DNA from: Mantis religiosa
Taxonomy: Eukaryota; Arthropoda; Insecta; Mantodea; Mantidae
Length of the DNA stretch: 64,000 nt
Reading direction: 5' to 3'
Assembly (NCBI GenBank): GCA_030765055.1
Contig: CM060953.1
Location: forward strand, 7,075,800-7,139,799
Below, piece by piece: positions 42,501 to 53,379 of the stretch (positions are counted from its first letter, which is position 1; the number at the start of each line of letters is the position of its first letter). A model generated the notes under the pieces. It did no database searches. It was not told the DNA's origin and worked only from the letters and a program-made list of their open reading frames with translations. The translations under genes and the position numbers were made by a program.

Positions 42501-45327
42501 ACACTACCTTTGATGAAAATCCAAACTTAGAGTTCATTAAGATACCGACAGAGACGCACCTATCACCTCCAATGAGTTCACCAATCCAATGTCCATTAGT
42601 CGACAGACAACAGCTGATGATGTTAGGCAGGTCCTAACGAAATGCGTTCTAGGTAAATACTAGCAATAAATGGAGCATTCAGTATTAGTTCGACTCAAAA
42701 TTATATTAATCAAGATGAATCCTTTAACTTAAGAACTATTTTGTTTAAGAAAGCTGTGAAATATTGATAAGTTTTGTAATTCATCAAAATATGTGTAAGT
42801 GGTTTTGAAAAAGTGTAACCTAAAGATTGAATTGTATCTTTCAAAACAGAAAAATGGGCAATAAAATAAAATGTGAGGGACATCTTGAAGATGATTTCCT
42901 TAAATACAATCAGAGATGGATTTGATTTTGAATCGAAATAAGTAAGCTGAAAATTTGCCATGCCCAGTTAAGAATTGAGTGAGAACATAGTTACATTTAT
43001 GTCTGTCAGAAACTGTTGGGAAATATAAATCCTTAGTCAAAGCACCACAATCACTTTTTAACCAGTATTCATTCCAGTTGTGGATGATAATCTCCTTTAA
43101 TGTTTGCCTTACATAAGAAATAGAGTATAGAGTGTAAGTCTCTGGAAGATCTGAAGTCGCAGCTCTCTTTGCAAGCTCATCTGCACGTTCATTTCCAGCA
43201 ATCCCTACGTGTCCTCTGACCCATGAAATACATAGATGAGAACCACTTAATAACTGACTCCTTATTTCAGCTGAAATAGGATTACTGTTTTTTTGTATCT
43301 TTCAAAGCTGCAATTGCTGCTTGTGAGTCACTGTAAATGCGGGCGGTACATTGTAAGTTGTTGCACCATTTCACTGCTTCATGAATTGCTAATAGTTCAG
43401 CTTGAACACTCCTTAGCAAGTTTGAACATGGAAGAATGGCATTCTGTGGAGCGAGAGAATACCACAAATGCACATCCTACTTTAGCATTTTTACTAAGCC
43501 CTTCAGCTATCTGAGAGCCATCTGTGTAAATGGAATACTGGTGGTATTCTTCTGCACAATCTTCAAGAAGACTAGAGACACAGGTGGCTGGATGAGAAGA
43601 TTGTTTAACTGGTTGTTCAAGTTGCAGTTGTCAACTATTAACAACAGGAACATTTTTGGGACCATGACAGTTCCCAATCTCAGCTGATTGGCGACTGACT
43701 ACTATCTTTGCAGTTGGTTGTACTGTGGATCTCTTGTAATTGGCTCCCTCTCTCATAAGTTCATTAGACCAGTCACTGATGGCACATCAAAATTTAACAT
43801 ATGTGGAATGTTTTTTATAATGAAACTTTTCTCCCATGTTGTAAGTTCAAGTTTCGTTGTTAATGGTTTCAGCACTTTAAACTCCTCTCCGATGTGGTGG
43901 TTCTGTTTGATAAATCAAAAGCAACTGCCAATTTTTGCATTTGTTTATATTTTATATTCCTTCAGTGTTCTGTTAATCAAGTTTTTAAATTCCTTTTTGT
44001 CAATCTAATATAAAATTTGTCACAATTCTCACAATCCTATATGTGCCTGATTTTTGTTCTGGTGCTGTTCTGATTTGTTAAAGATTATTTAATAGCCTCA
44101 TTGGTAAAATCTGTTTTGTGGTGCTAGTTTGATGTCATAATCTTTAAAAATTTTCTCAAACTTAGGAAATGCCTAAGGGTGGAATGTAAGCTTTTTGTAC
44201 TGCAGTTTTTATCTGTCTTTTGAACAGTAATGATCTATTTTAATTTCTTTTATCTATAGTCCTTATAGGTCATTTTTCTCGTTGAATTTGGATTAAAATT
44301 AGAACCAGTGCCATGTTAGCTTTTGTTCAAGATAAGTACCCAAAAGTTTTACTAGTTTACATACTTTATTTACACACTTAAGCATGCCTGTCTTTGTAGC
44401 GTAGATGGTAGCATGTCTGCCTTATGTTCAAGAGGTCCGAGTTCGAATCTCGGTCAGGGTGAGTTACCTGGATAAGATTTTTCTGGGGTTTTCCCTTATC
44501 CTTACAGATGAATGTCGAGTAGCTCTAAGCTCCATGTGCCCTGGACACATTTGAGTGTCATTTCACCCATTTCATTCACCGTCCAATATGACTTAATATT
44601 GGAGGATGTAAAATTTAAAAAAAAAAAAAAAAACTTAAGCATGAATATTAGATTGCTATTCTTGTCATAATTTACTACAAGGCCATTATTTGAATACCAT
44701 GTTTCGCTTTCATTTGCAACACTAATACAAATGTTGTTCAAGTCATTAAAAGCCTGCCTCAGTAGCGTAGATGGTAACATGTCTGCCTCACATTCAAGAG
44801 GTCCCGAGTTCGAATCTTGGTCAGGGTGAGTTATCTGGATAAGGTTTTCTCCGGGGTTTTCCCTTATCCTAAAAGACAAATGTCGAGTAACTCTAAGCTC
44901 CATGGACCCTGGGCCCATTTGAGCATCCTTTCACCCATTCCATTCATCGTCCAATATGACTTAAAGTTCAAGGATGTAAATTACAAAAAAAAAAAAAAGA
45001 AGTCATATGCATGTAACACATATTGTTTTGTTTCAGGGTTCACCTCAGTGGATCATGATAAATTTTGAGAAAGAGGAAACAGTTGGAGCATTTCACATTC
45101 AATTCCAAGGTGGTTTTGTTGGAAAAGATTGCTGCATCAAGACAGGAAATGACCTCCAAACATTGGAAACAGTGGAACCGTTTTATCCTGAAGACATTAA
45201 CTCAATGCAGGCTTTCACCTTGAAGGAACCAGTAAAGACTAAGTGTCTCTGGTTTGTTTTTAATGCAAGCACAGACTTTTTTGGAAGAATAATCATATAC
45301 AAGCTAGAAATTTTTGCACCATCGTGA
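39557..45327 (+). CDS. NR2C2AP: nuclear receptor 2C2-associated protein homologue, three exons
   Basis: The exons are 39557-39588 (MSNLLKNFEC plus two bases), 41710-41800 and 45037-45327. They join in phase to 137 residues; the vertebrate protein is about 139. Conserved blocks are RVSSVLNRDVKQFGKKYLFD, DEETCWNSDQ, PQW, IQFQGGF, FYPEDINSMQ and TDFFGRIIIYKLE. This is a single discoidin/galactose-binding-like beta-sandwich. In mammals it is reported as a small nuclear cofactor that binds the orphan receptor TR4 (NR2C2); its insect role is not established. Exon 1 was placed by frame, codon completion (AG+G, Arg) and the FECR lead-in. Its donor (AG/GTTAGA) is not optimal, so exon 1 is less secure than the others. 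Confidence 0.9.
41710..41800 (+). other. NR2C2AP: NR2C2AP homologue, exon 2
   Basis: CTTTTTCAG before 41710 and GTACAG after 41800. It encodes VSSVLNRD through CWNSDQ, the most conserved stretch of the family. Confidence 0.93.
42370..42709 (+). mobile_element. Penelope-like inverted-repeat element in NR2C2AP intron 2
   Basis: The arms about 42385-42463 and 42630-42709 are complements over about 80 bp (GAATCGAACTAATACTCAAT in the left arm). Between them is a coding scrap (FIKKYERKLFNFDTTF). A hammerhead-like box CTGATGA (42614-42620), stem GTTAGG/CCTAAC (42622-42627 with 42633-42638) and GAAA (42639-42642) lies at the right junction. An extra T separates the box from the stem, and stem III is not convincing. 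Confidence 0.68.
42710..43550 (-). pseudogene. LINE RNase H and C-terminal remnant
   Basis: The minus strand reads YTDGSQIAEGLSKNAKVG, then SVQAELLAIHEAVKWC and IYSDSQAAIAAL, an RNase H domain with its acidic positions. After several stops come DCWK-like and VLTQFLTGHGKF, as in the C-terminal zinc region of I/R1-type LINEs. It lies in NR2C2AP intron 2, antisense to the gene. Confidence 0.7.
43735..44070 (-). pseudogene. Penelope-like GIY-YIG endonuclease remnant
   Basis: On the minus strand DCENCDKFYIRLTKRNLKT leads into LTEH.RNIKYKQMQKLAVA, the Penelope endonuclease core with several stops. Then HHIGEEFKVLK and LTTWEKSFIIKN appear in another frame. It lies in NR2C2AP intron 2. Confidence 0.65.
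44386..44632 (+). mobile_element. full-length tRNA-derived SINE, 10-bp duplication
   Basis: The head GCCTGTCTTTGTAGCGTAGA is followed by GTTCGAATCTCGGTCAGGGT (B box), a body with TTTTCTGGGGTTTTCCCTTA, and an A-tail. ACTTAAGCAT flanks it exactly at 44376-44385 and 44633-44642. It lies in NR2C2AP intron 2 in sense orientation. Confidence 0.92.
44748..44999 (+). mobile_element. full-length tRNA-derived SINE next to a splice acceptor
   Basis: Same family as 44386, about 85% similar by eye, with head GCCTGCCTCAGTAGCGTAGA, B box and A-tail. AAGTCAT flanks it on both sides (44741-44747 and about 45000-45006). Its tail ends about 28-30 bases before the exon 3 acceptor at 45036. Confidence 0.9.
45037..45327 (+). 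other. NR2C2AP: NR2C2AP homologue, exon 3 and stop
   Basis: Acceptor TTGTTTCAG before 45037; the stop is TGA at 45325-45327. It encodes GSPQWIMINF to LEIFAPS. A SINE ends only about 28 bases upstream of the acceptor. Confidence 0.93.
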
Positions 45328-45421
45328 TACTTTTTGTAAATAAGCCACCCATTTCATACTCAATCATAAATAAGATACATTGCTCTCTTCAGTTTTCTGT
45401 TGTGATGTAATGTTTAGTTAA

Positions 45422-45427
45422 AATAAA
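45422..45427 (+). terminator. polyadenylation signal AATAAA of the NR2C2AP homologue
   Basis: AATAAA about 95 bases after the stop codon, followed by a T-rich stretch (TTGTTTTGATTTA). Confidence 0.7.
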
Positions 45428-45849
45428 TAATTTTAATAACAAAACTTGTTTTGATTTATAGAAAGTAGTGATACTGAGAGACCTAAAAACATCCTAATAG
45501 GCTACACTATGCTTCACCTGTCCATGGCCTCAGCGCTCGTCAGTCTCTGCTGCTGTTGTAGAAAGGCATGGATGAAACCATGCAACATTTTTAGAGCTAC
45601 TTTTAAAGGCTTTACTTACCCATATTATTAAAGGAGAGCTGAAACTGGCCACAGCCGTAAGTTGAGAAATGCTGGTATTTCTTCATTAGTAGAGAAAGAG
45701 TTATATGCCCAATTTCTTTTTGAGTTAGCAGTTGACGCTCGTACATTTGCGAACACAATTTTTTCTCACTTTTTTACAGAATTAACAGACATTTGAACAA
45801 GACTGCAACAGTTCATACAGCCAATATTTAAATGAGAACAATTAAAAAT

Positions 45850-46228
45850 GTTAAAATCAAGCAAATGAATCAACCTTGTACACACTTTTCCCCACTTACA
45901 AGTTTTTTTTATGAAGACTAGTTTCTGGGAACTTCTTCACTATCCTCAGTTGTGTGGTTGACCAGTTTGGTGTTGTGCTGCCTCTGATAATCTGGTAAGT
46001 TTGATGACATCATCCACGGTGGGAACTTCAAATTTCATCAGGAGGTTCTGGTTTTTAGTAATGAATATGTTTTCACAAATCTCCAGTTCTAGAAGTTTCT
46101 TTGCCTGTTTGATCAATTCTGTTTCTTGCTTGAAGTTGTGATTCTCAGACCAAAAATGATGTGCTACAGCAGACTTGTCCATGTGTTTGAATTTAATATT
46201 TCTGAAGTGTTCTTTCATTCTTATTTCT
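45850..46228 (-). pseudogene. Penelope-like element 3' end: GIY-YIG fragment plus terminal repeat
   Basis: The minus strand reads IRMKEHFRNIKFKHMDKSAV, then HHFWSENHNFKQETELI and FITKNQNLLMKFEVP, ending at 45946. The terminal repeat (45968-45850) follows with CTGAGGA (45949-45943), GAAA (45925-45922), stem III AC-TA-GT and GTC ending at 45916. Stem II has mismatches. The family is that of 29871 and 46892. Confidence 0.75.
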
Positions 46229-46462
46229 GCCTGCCTTGGTAGCATAGATGGTAGCGTGTCTGCCTCACGTTCAAGAGATCCCAAGTTCGAATCTCGGTCA
46301 GGTTGAGTTACCTGGATAAGGTTTTTTCCCCAGGGTTTTCCCTTATCCTGAAAGACTAATGTCAGGTAACTCTGAACCCCATGAATCCCGGGCTCATTTG
46401 AGCCATTTCATTCATCGTCTGATATGACTTACATTGGAGGACGTAAATTACACACAAAAAAA
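46229..46462 (+). mobile_element. tRNA-derived SINE
   Basis: The head GCCTGCCTTGGTAGCATAGA, B box GTTCGAATCTCGGTCAGG and body with TTACATTGGAGGACGTAAAT end in a short A-tail. It directly abuts a Penelope-like fragment on the left and a truncated LINE on the right. Confidence 0.88.
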
Positions 46463-47850
46463 GCTTAATGGGGTTCCGCAGGGTTCCGTACTGGGTCCAC
46501 TACTTTATGTAATTTACACGAATGATCTTTCAATTACAGTCAGTGGACAACCAATATTTTATGCCGATGACACGTTGATTATTTTAAGTGGGTCAGATAT
46601 TGATAATTTAAAAACAAACATTGACCAGGCCATAAAACAATTGGAAGCATGGTTTACATGCAATGGTCTGAAATTAAATAAAACTAAAACTGAAATTGTA
46701 CATTTTAAGACTACAGTAGAAAACACACAAAGTAACTCGTTAACTTCAGCTACCTCAAAAGAAGCTAAACTTTTAGGGTTATTTATTGATGACGCCTTAA
46801 ATGGACTAAACAATTAAATTATATAGTAAAAAAAATTAAATACTGCCTATATAGAATAAAAAGAAGTCTTTCAGAAAGTGGAGTGCCATTGTTACTAAAA
46901 TTAGGCAAATGAGTTAACCTTGTGTATACTTTTCTCCACTTACAAGTTTTTTGATGAAGACTAGTTTCTGGAAACTTCACAGAACTGACGATAGGGAAGA
47001 AGTTCCCAGAAACTAGTGTTCATCAAAAAACTTGTAAGTGGAGAAAAGTATATAAAATATTGACTCATTTGCCTAATTTTAGTAATAAATACTGCCTGTT
47101 TCAACATGTCCTGCTTGGCACAGATTACAAATTTAGAAACAAGAAAAATTGTATATTACAGTTACTTTCACTCATTACTTGCATGTGGAATAACTTTATG
47201 GGGAAATGCAACAGGCTCTGACAGACTTTTCCGAATTCAAAAGAAAATCATACGCATAATGACCCATTCGAGTTATAGAGCATCCTGCAGACCACTTTTT
47301 AAAACATTAAGAATTTTGACGCAACCTTGCCTCTATATGTATAATCTAGTTCTATATGTACACTGTAATTATAACAGTTTTCTAAAAAATCAACATCAAT
47401 CATGGTCATAACACAAGAGGAAAAAGAGATATAAAATACCCTACTCATAGGTTAGCACTGCATGAGAAAAGTCCACAATATATCGGGATTAAAATATATA
47501 ATAAATTGCCACAAACAGGGAAATCCAAAACCAAAATATTTTTGAGAAAACAGTCAAAAGTTTATTCACCAACAAAGCATACTATTCAATTCAGGAATAC
47601 ATGCATGATGCACTGTGATCTCAATTGTATCTTAGTATCTATTCAACTTCAGAAAACTATATACTCTAGATATTGTACATAATTAATATTCTCTTGCTTT
47701 ATTATACTTTGTAACATCTTGTATTGTAAATATTGTAGACTTATTTCTGATCTTAAAGTTTAGGTTTAAAATTTTGACGAGTCACCAATTTACGAGCGCC
47801 TGCTCAACTATGTAAGTGTAATGTGACGAATAAAGTATTGTATTGTATTT
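46463..47850 (+). pseudogene. CR1/Daphne-like LINE, 3' part, interrupted
   Basis: It starts in the RT at NGVPQGSVLGPLLYVIYTND, then FYADDTLIILSG and FTCNGLKLNKTKTEI. It is interrupted by an inverted-repeat element at 46892-47085 and continues with YYSYFHSLLACGITLWGNAT, RIQKKIIRIM and SCRPLFKTLRILT. Stops follow. The 3' end is made of ATTGT units at about 47838-47850. The clade is the same type as the LINE at 4948 but a different family. Confidence 0.82.
46892..47085. mobile_element. Penelope-like inverted-repeat element, 86-bp arms, inserted in a LINE
   Basis: The arms 46892-46977 and 47000-47085 are near-perfect complements beginning TTACTAAAATTAGGCAAATG. The plus-strand centre has CTGACGA (46985-46991), stem II GGGAA/TTCCC and GAAAC-TA-GT, but the cleavage base is G (GTG instead of GTC), which should block hammerhead cleavage. 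The same family occurs at 29871 and 45850. Confidence 0.82.
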
Positions 47851-47867
47851 CTGGATTTCTTTTTGTC

Positions 47868-47870
<3 letters not shown>

Positions 47871-47899
<29 letters not shown>
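47871..47899. repeat. (TTA)n microsatellite
   Basis: About ten TTA units following the 3' end of the LINE. Confidence 0.9.
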
Positions 47900-47900
<1 letters not shown>

Positions 47901-48960
47901 AAACACAGATAGCTTCGCGCGAGTAATAATAATTTAAGATTTAATAAAAGGTAGCTACTCTCAGTTGTGGCAGTGCTTTTGAGAATAACTACACAATTGT
48001 GCGCGCTAAACGTGAACGAATTGTAAGAGCGATCTCGTTATGTTTTGTAAACAGAACAGTGAAATGCAGATCTTAGAAAAAAACAAAGGATATTTGGATT
48101 GATTCACAAAAAAAAAAAAAAACTGTACTATAGAACCAATACAACTCTAAAATAATAACCTCTCCTAACTCACTTACACGAAGATAAACTAGGATTTCCC
48201 GTATAAATACAGTATTATCCCCTGTTAAAATATCCCAGTGTCCTAGAAAATGTTCTCGGAATGTCCGTTTGTTGTTTATTAGGCTAAAAAAAGAACAAAA
48301 TACTGACATTTCAAAATGTTGTACAAGAAGAAGTTGATAAACTGTTTATAATTAATCTAATTGGATGACAATTATCATTTACCACTGTGTTCGTATAAAC
48401 ATTTTTTTTATTATAATAAAATATATCCAACGTAATGAAGCACGTACACATTTATACTAAAAAAATACATTGTATCTGTGTAATATATATCTTTTATTTT
48501 TATCATGAAAAGAGCAACACTAACATAAACTCGCTAAAACAACTGAAAAAACAAGGAAGAACTATAGAAAAAAAAATAGCTTATTCCACGGCCACCTGGA
48601 GTTCCCATATTTGCGATTTGTGTTGGTAGTTCTGCGTGTGTTGTAGAGTGGATTGTTTCCGCGTTCTTTGTGCTAATTCAAATCAGAATATTACTGATTT
48701 GGTAAGAGGATATTAGATGTGTTACTTCTGCTGCAAAAGGAGGAGAAAGAGGAAATGTGATCCATAGACCTAGAGAAAGTACCAGTAAAAGGTACGTTTC
48801 TATGTTTCTTTTACCTATTATAAGAGGCGCGATGCATTTTTGAGTATTGTTTAACAAAATAAACATGTGCAACATTAGAACAGGGAAGAAGACTTTCGGC
48901 TGAAACTGTACAACTTGCAGAGTTGCGTTAACGTAAAATTATTATCCTCTAAAATCGAAA
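47900..48960. other. AT-rich stretch without recognised content
   Basis: No domain, repeat head or plausible exon was recognised. Small ORFs at 48073-48309 and 48435-48629 appear random. Confidence 0.35.
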
Positions 48961-48964
48961 GAGA

Positions 48965-49155
48965 CAGTTTGGCGGCGACTTTCCAGCCTCATATCCGGGA
49001 AGTCCTGGGTTGGATTCTTGAGCCCTGAGGTAATCGGGTATCATTAGGAACTTCTACACATATCTGTTGACCAGCTTCACCACATCCGTACCTTTTGGGC
49101 GTGGTAAACACCGAAGTTTCATGTTGGATCGAAATGCGAAGTCATTCATTCATTT
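48965..49155 (+). mobile_element. tRNA-like SINE, second family
   Basis: GTTTGGCGGCGACTTTCCAG and GTCCTGGGTTGGATTCTTGA occupy the A- and B-box places. The body includes ATCCGTACCTTTTGGGCGTG. There is no clear tail. Confidence 0.45.
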
Positions 49156-49534
49156 AGAGCAGATCTCCTAATTCCGCCTAATTGTTGTTAACATGTCAGA
49201 TAATTATTTTGTTTTGATGTCTATTGTAAAACTCTCTAGTAAATACGGCAGCAATTGTGACAAAACCCATTTTATCCTAAATGTTAAATAACTAATATAC
49301 TTCTAAACTGGACCTGCCGCTTTGTCTGCTGCTTACCAGTAATAAATATTCCTTCCACCAAAAATTTTATACCGATATTTAATCGAAAATGCATTCCTTG
49401 GAATCCCCTCAATCTAAAAATTGCATTTTGTGAAAAGGGTCCGCATGTGTTCCTCTGATGTGCCAGAATTTTGTCCCGTGGGAGTTCTTTTATGCTGGTA
49501 AATCTATTGATATTGGACTGCAATTTTAAACACT

Positions 49535-49612
49535 GGCTGAGGCTGGATTTGAACCCGGAACTTGAACCTGGAAAACCTTGGAATCTGAGCTACCCAGACA
49601 GACATATGTTTG
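49535..49612 (-). mobile_element. tRNA-like sequence, SINE head
   Basis: On the minus strand GTCTGGGTAGCTCAGATTCC is followed by TCCGGGTTCAAATCCAGCC, a good B box. No functional tRNA fold is evident. Confidence 0.5.
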
Positions 49613-49669
49613 TGTGTGAACAGCAGAACGTAATAAGGAAAAACATACATATTTACTTAATTACCAAAC

Positions 49670-50145
49670 TTGGGGGAAGGTTGAGGGGAGAGGAGACAGG
49701 GGACGGCCGTCCCAAGTAGCCACGACAGTGTAGAGGTCAGGGTCCCTACACTTTACCAGTTGGAAACTCCCCGGCTGACCAGTGCGACCGGCATCCCACA
49801 CACCATGGTCCTGAAACGCCCCACTGGCTAGCCCGGAGACCGGAGACTGTCCTACCGAAGGAGAGAGTGTTTACCAGGAGCATATCATCCTGCCATGCAA
49901 CGCCGAGACTCCTGCCAATACTTCTACCCTCTAAGAGACCCCAGATGAATGATAATGGAGATGAAATGGAGGGACAGGAAATTAGGAGTATGTAATTAAC
50001 CTTCCCAGCATTTTCCTGGCAATCCGGGAAAACCCCGAAAAAAACACATGGGCCACTTAGGTCGGCCAGGGGAATCGAACCCGGACCTCCCGGAAACAGG
50101 TCACGGACGAAAGCGCCTACCATCCCGTTCGGTCAAACTACTCTT
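49670..50145 (-). mobile_element. long tRNA-derived SINE, third family
   Basis: The minus-strand head TAGTTTGACCGAACGGGATG is followed by GGTCCGGGTTCGATTCCCC. It has a body with GGGGTTTTCCCGGATTGCCA and a GC-rich 3' part to about 49680. About 470 bp in all. Confidence 0.65.
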
Positions 50146-50749
50146 TACTCGAAACAATTATCGAACATTTTGATATTTTAAAAATAGCTCTAATAATTAT
50201 GACTTAAGTATCATCTGTTTAAGATATTTTCGTTACAAATAAAATATAAATGTTGAATTTCTCTGAATGTTTTCAGACGTTCTCTTTATTGGTAATGACT
50301 TTTGTATAATAGGTAAATTGTAAGAGATAGACAAAATATTACTATACAAGTGTACGAGTAGTTTTTTTTTAATTTATTGAAAACATTCTATACCTATACA
50401 AAGTTGTTTTAGTTTAGATAACAAAGATAAAATTATTCAAAAGAATAATAAGCGTGTATTGAGGTTGCAGTCCAGTGACTGTTCTTATTTAAACTGTTTT
50501 AAGACCATTTCAAATTAGTAGATCTGTGTGTCTTCTCCGTGCTCGTTCTTGTGGCATATGCTGAGGAATCTGTCTCCGAATTTGATTTTCATGTTCACCA
50601 AAGGAAGTAAAGAGGCTGAAGAGTATCTTCTATTGTTGGAGTAAATAGATCTTTGTGTAATGTTGAATTGCGAATGTACCAATGTGCATTCCTATTAGGA
50701 ACAAAACCCGATTTTGTAAAGTCTGTATTCTGTTGATTTGTGTTTTGAA

Positions 50750-51105
50750 TGCTGAACTCCATTTTTTTTTTAATTTACGTCCTCCAACGTTGTCAAATCG
50801 TGTACCTGCTCAGTAAAGAGCTTAACCACGTAGTGGCGGGATGTCGGGTGAAGAAAGGAGGTAGCATGTTGCTCCTCGATGACAGAAGATTTGGGTGCTA
50901 CGACCATCGTGAACCGCTGGTGGATATGTTAATCAACTATGAAGAGGATAAGCAGAATTTGTTTACCCGACATTAGTCTTTCAGGATAAGGGAAAACCCC
51001 GGAGAAAACCTTATCCAGGTAACTCACACTGGCCGAGATTCGAACTCGGGACCTCTTGAACGTGAGGCAGACACGCTACCATCTAAACTACCGAACTCCA
51101 AATTG
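50750..51105 (-). mobile_element. SINE with an unrelated internal segment
   Basis: The minus-strand head at 51105-51015 (GTTCGAATCTCGGCCAGTGT) and body to about 50966 are normal for the family, as is the tail at 50788-50757 (GGAGGACGTAAATT and A-run). The 70 bp expected between them is replaced by about 177 bp of foreign sequence. It is inserted in a Jockey-like LINE. Confidence 0.8.
50789..50976 (+). other. open segment of unknown origin inside a SINE
   Basis: The plus-strand frame runs open and ends TAG at 50974-50976. Its text (AGCRVKKGGSMLLLDDRRFG, YDHREPLVDMLINYEED) has protein-like composition. I do not recognise a domain. It is also flanked by TGTCGGGT/ACCCGACA-like bases, which may reflect how it was joined to the SINE. 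It could be a captured exon piece. Confidence 0.4.
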
Positions 51106-51604
51106 AACAACCATATACCCAAATAGATCTCATTAGTGAGAAGTAGATAAGTCTGTTTGAAGATAAAGGGCAATGGAGAAGTATCTGATATTAGAAATTT
51201 CAGTTGAATTTTCCAAGTTTCTTGATAAGATCAGTGATGTGTGCGTTCCAGGTTAATTTTGAATCGAGGGTTAAACCAAGATATGTAACTGTATCACACT
51301 GTGCACTCGCAAAGCTTATTTCGGTATTTGCAGTATTTCTTTTATAGGTGAATTTCACTAATTTGGATTTCTTTGGATTCACCTTAACTCTCCACTTTTT
51401 GCACCATTCGTCAACTTTATCCGTGAAAGATTGTAGCAGCTGCAATATCAGGTGCGATAAGCAGGTTGTCCTGTGTAGGAAAATCCGAACTAAAGATTAA
51501 GTAGAGGATTGGAGCCAATACACTATCTTGAGGAATCCTGAACTGGAGATAGCAGCACATGGTTGCATTTCACCGAGAATATTCTTCCAGAAAGATAGGA
51601 TTTA

Positions 51605-52940
51605 ATTGCTAAAAAGAATTCTTAAAACTCACAATTCATATCTAATAGTTTTAACCTACAGATACTTGTAATAGACAGCGTTGTTATTGACAAACGGCAC
51701 AAGAAAACTTGTACTTTAGTTATTAGGACAACGAGTGGAATAAAGTAAATAAACCTTTTAACAGCAACATCAAACATTTTTACTCTTTAACTATATGAAA
51801 GCGAGCTTGTTGTACATTACCGTAGAAGTTAATATCTCCAAATGGATTAGAAGCAGTAATATTACCAGTATTTATATAATTGCAAATAGCAACACTCGTT
51901 CCTACATTCATACATAGCCTACCATATTTTATAACCATAAGTGCGTCGCAATTCAATGTTTTATTCCTTATTCAATTTATCGCTATCTGTTGTAAAATCA
52001 TTAACTGCATATTTGTCATATATTCATTTATCGTATCTATGGGATAAAATAATGTATTATACAAGTGGACAAATATAACAAATATTACTATTAATGTGTG
52101 TGGATATGAGCATCATCAGGACGTTCCTTGTTATTGGTTACAATTTTGTCTTGGCCATACAACTAGAATTGAATGTCAAAAACACCACATAGCGATCATT
52201 TCATTGTAGTTCTATATATCGTTGTATCTGCAAGAGAATTAGCAATAAGCTGACAGAGCATGAGAAGGCACTTACTTCGTTGTTGCTGGCAGTGTGCATG
52301 TAACACCGCTGCGGTAATTATGTAGCATCACGGACTCTACCCAACGTCCGTCCACTGCTGCAATAAACAGAGTGTAGTAAAGTCAAAGAACGCGCCGCTA
52401 AGCTCCCGTCAGCCGGCAATAAAGCTATAACTCAGATAAGAAGAATTCATCGTAGCAGAAAAAATGCCAACTTCTTCAAATGCAAATACAACTTATGTAG
52501 GATATGCAGTCGTAAAGCTAAAAGCAAACCGTCCTATACCTTTAGATTAAACATGCCATGCATTTAGTTTCTATATTCTGCAGTAAGCATTTCAGCAATC
52601 TTCTTATAGTTCAAACACCTTCATTTAGTCTCTGCGGACTGTACATTTTTATTTAAATGAAAGCTACGGTTTCATTTAATACCTTTGATGTGGGATTTTC
52701 GATTACTCATCATATTTTGATTTTCAATTCTTTAATAATACTCGACAGAGCGTTGAGGCGTATTGACCTTCAGGTGACCAGCGCTGTGATTGTTCCTTAT
52801 CAGGTTTTATCTGGTCGATTAGAAGAGTGAAACATTAGTAAGGTACAGTAAGTTACGAAACACAAATAGAGCGATTGGAAGCTGCGTGTGTCTATATGAT
52901 ACATTTTCTCGCACCTGCCGATGTATGACACGTTGCTGCC
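51605..52940. other. intergenic stretch without recognised content
   Basis: No gene or repeat head seen on either strand. Confidence 0.35.
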
Positions 52941-52947
52941 CAGAAGA

Positions 52948-53379
52948 CATGATAGCCCGCCTCGGTAGGTAGCGTGTCTGCCTCACGTTCAAGAGGTCCC
53001 GAGTTCGAATCTCGTTCAGGGTGAGTTATCTGGATAAGGTTTTTCCAGGGTTTTCTCTTATGCTGAAAGATGAATGTCGGGTAACTCTAAGCTCTATGGA
53101 CCCTGGGCTCATTTGAGCATCATGCCCGCCTTGGTAGCGTGGTGGTAGCATGTCTGCCTCACGTTCAAGAGGTCCCGAGTTGGAATCTCGGTCAGGGTGG
53201 GTTACCTGGATAAGGTTTTTCCGGGGTTTTCCCTCATCCTGAAAGACGAATGTCGGGTAACTCTAAGCTCCATGGACCCCGGGCTCATTTGAGCATCATT
53301 TCACCCTTTCCATTCATCGTCCGATATGACTTAACTTGGAGGACATAAATTACAAAAAAAAAAAAAAAAAAAAAAAAAA
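52948..53379 (+). mobile_element. SINE dimer (two head-to-tail monomers) with common flank duplication
   Basis: The first monomer starts at about 52955 and lacks its tail; it passes straight into a second at 53124, which ends in an A-tail. AAGACA precedes the first (52943-52949 region) and follows the second (about 53379). There is one flank pair for both, so they were probably inserted as a unit. Both have clear B boxes (GAGTTCGAATCTCG; GAGTTGGAATCTCG). Confidence 0.8.

Larger units (their letters stand above)
50160..51600 (-). pseudogene. Jockey-like LINE remnant, split by a SINE
   Basis: The minus-strand segment 51445-51200 reads FTDKVDEWCKKWRVKVNPKK and VTYLGLTLDSKLTWNAHI. After the SINE, 50745-50600 reads WYIRNSTLHKDL..PTIEDT, the C-terminal block of Jockey proteins. 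A 3' UTR with CTTTTGTATAATAGGTAAAT resembles 40580-40620, so another 3' end of this family may lie there. Upstream RT blocks near 51560 are badly damaged. Confidence 0.7.

Noticed and set aside
43688..44008. Plus-strand ORF of 106 codons
   Set aside because: It is the reverse strand of a Penelope-like endonuclease remnant, which reads convincingly on the minus strand.
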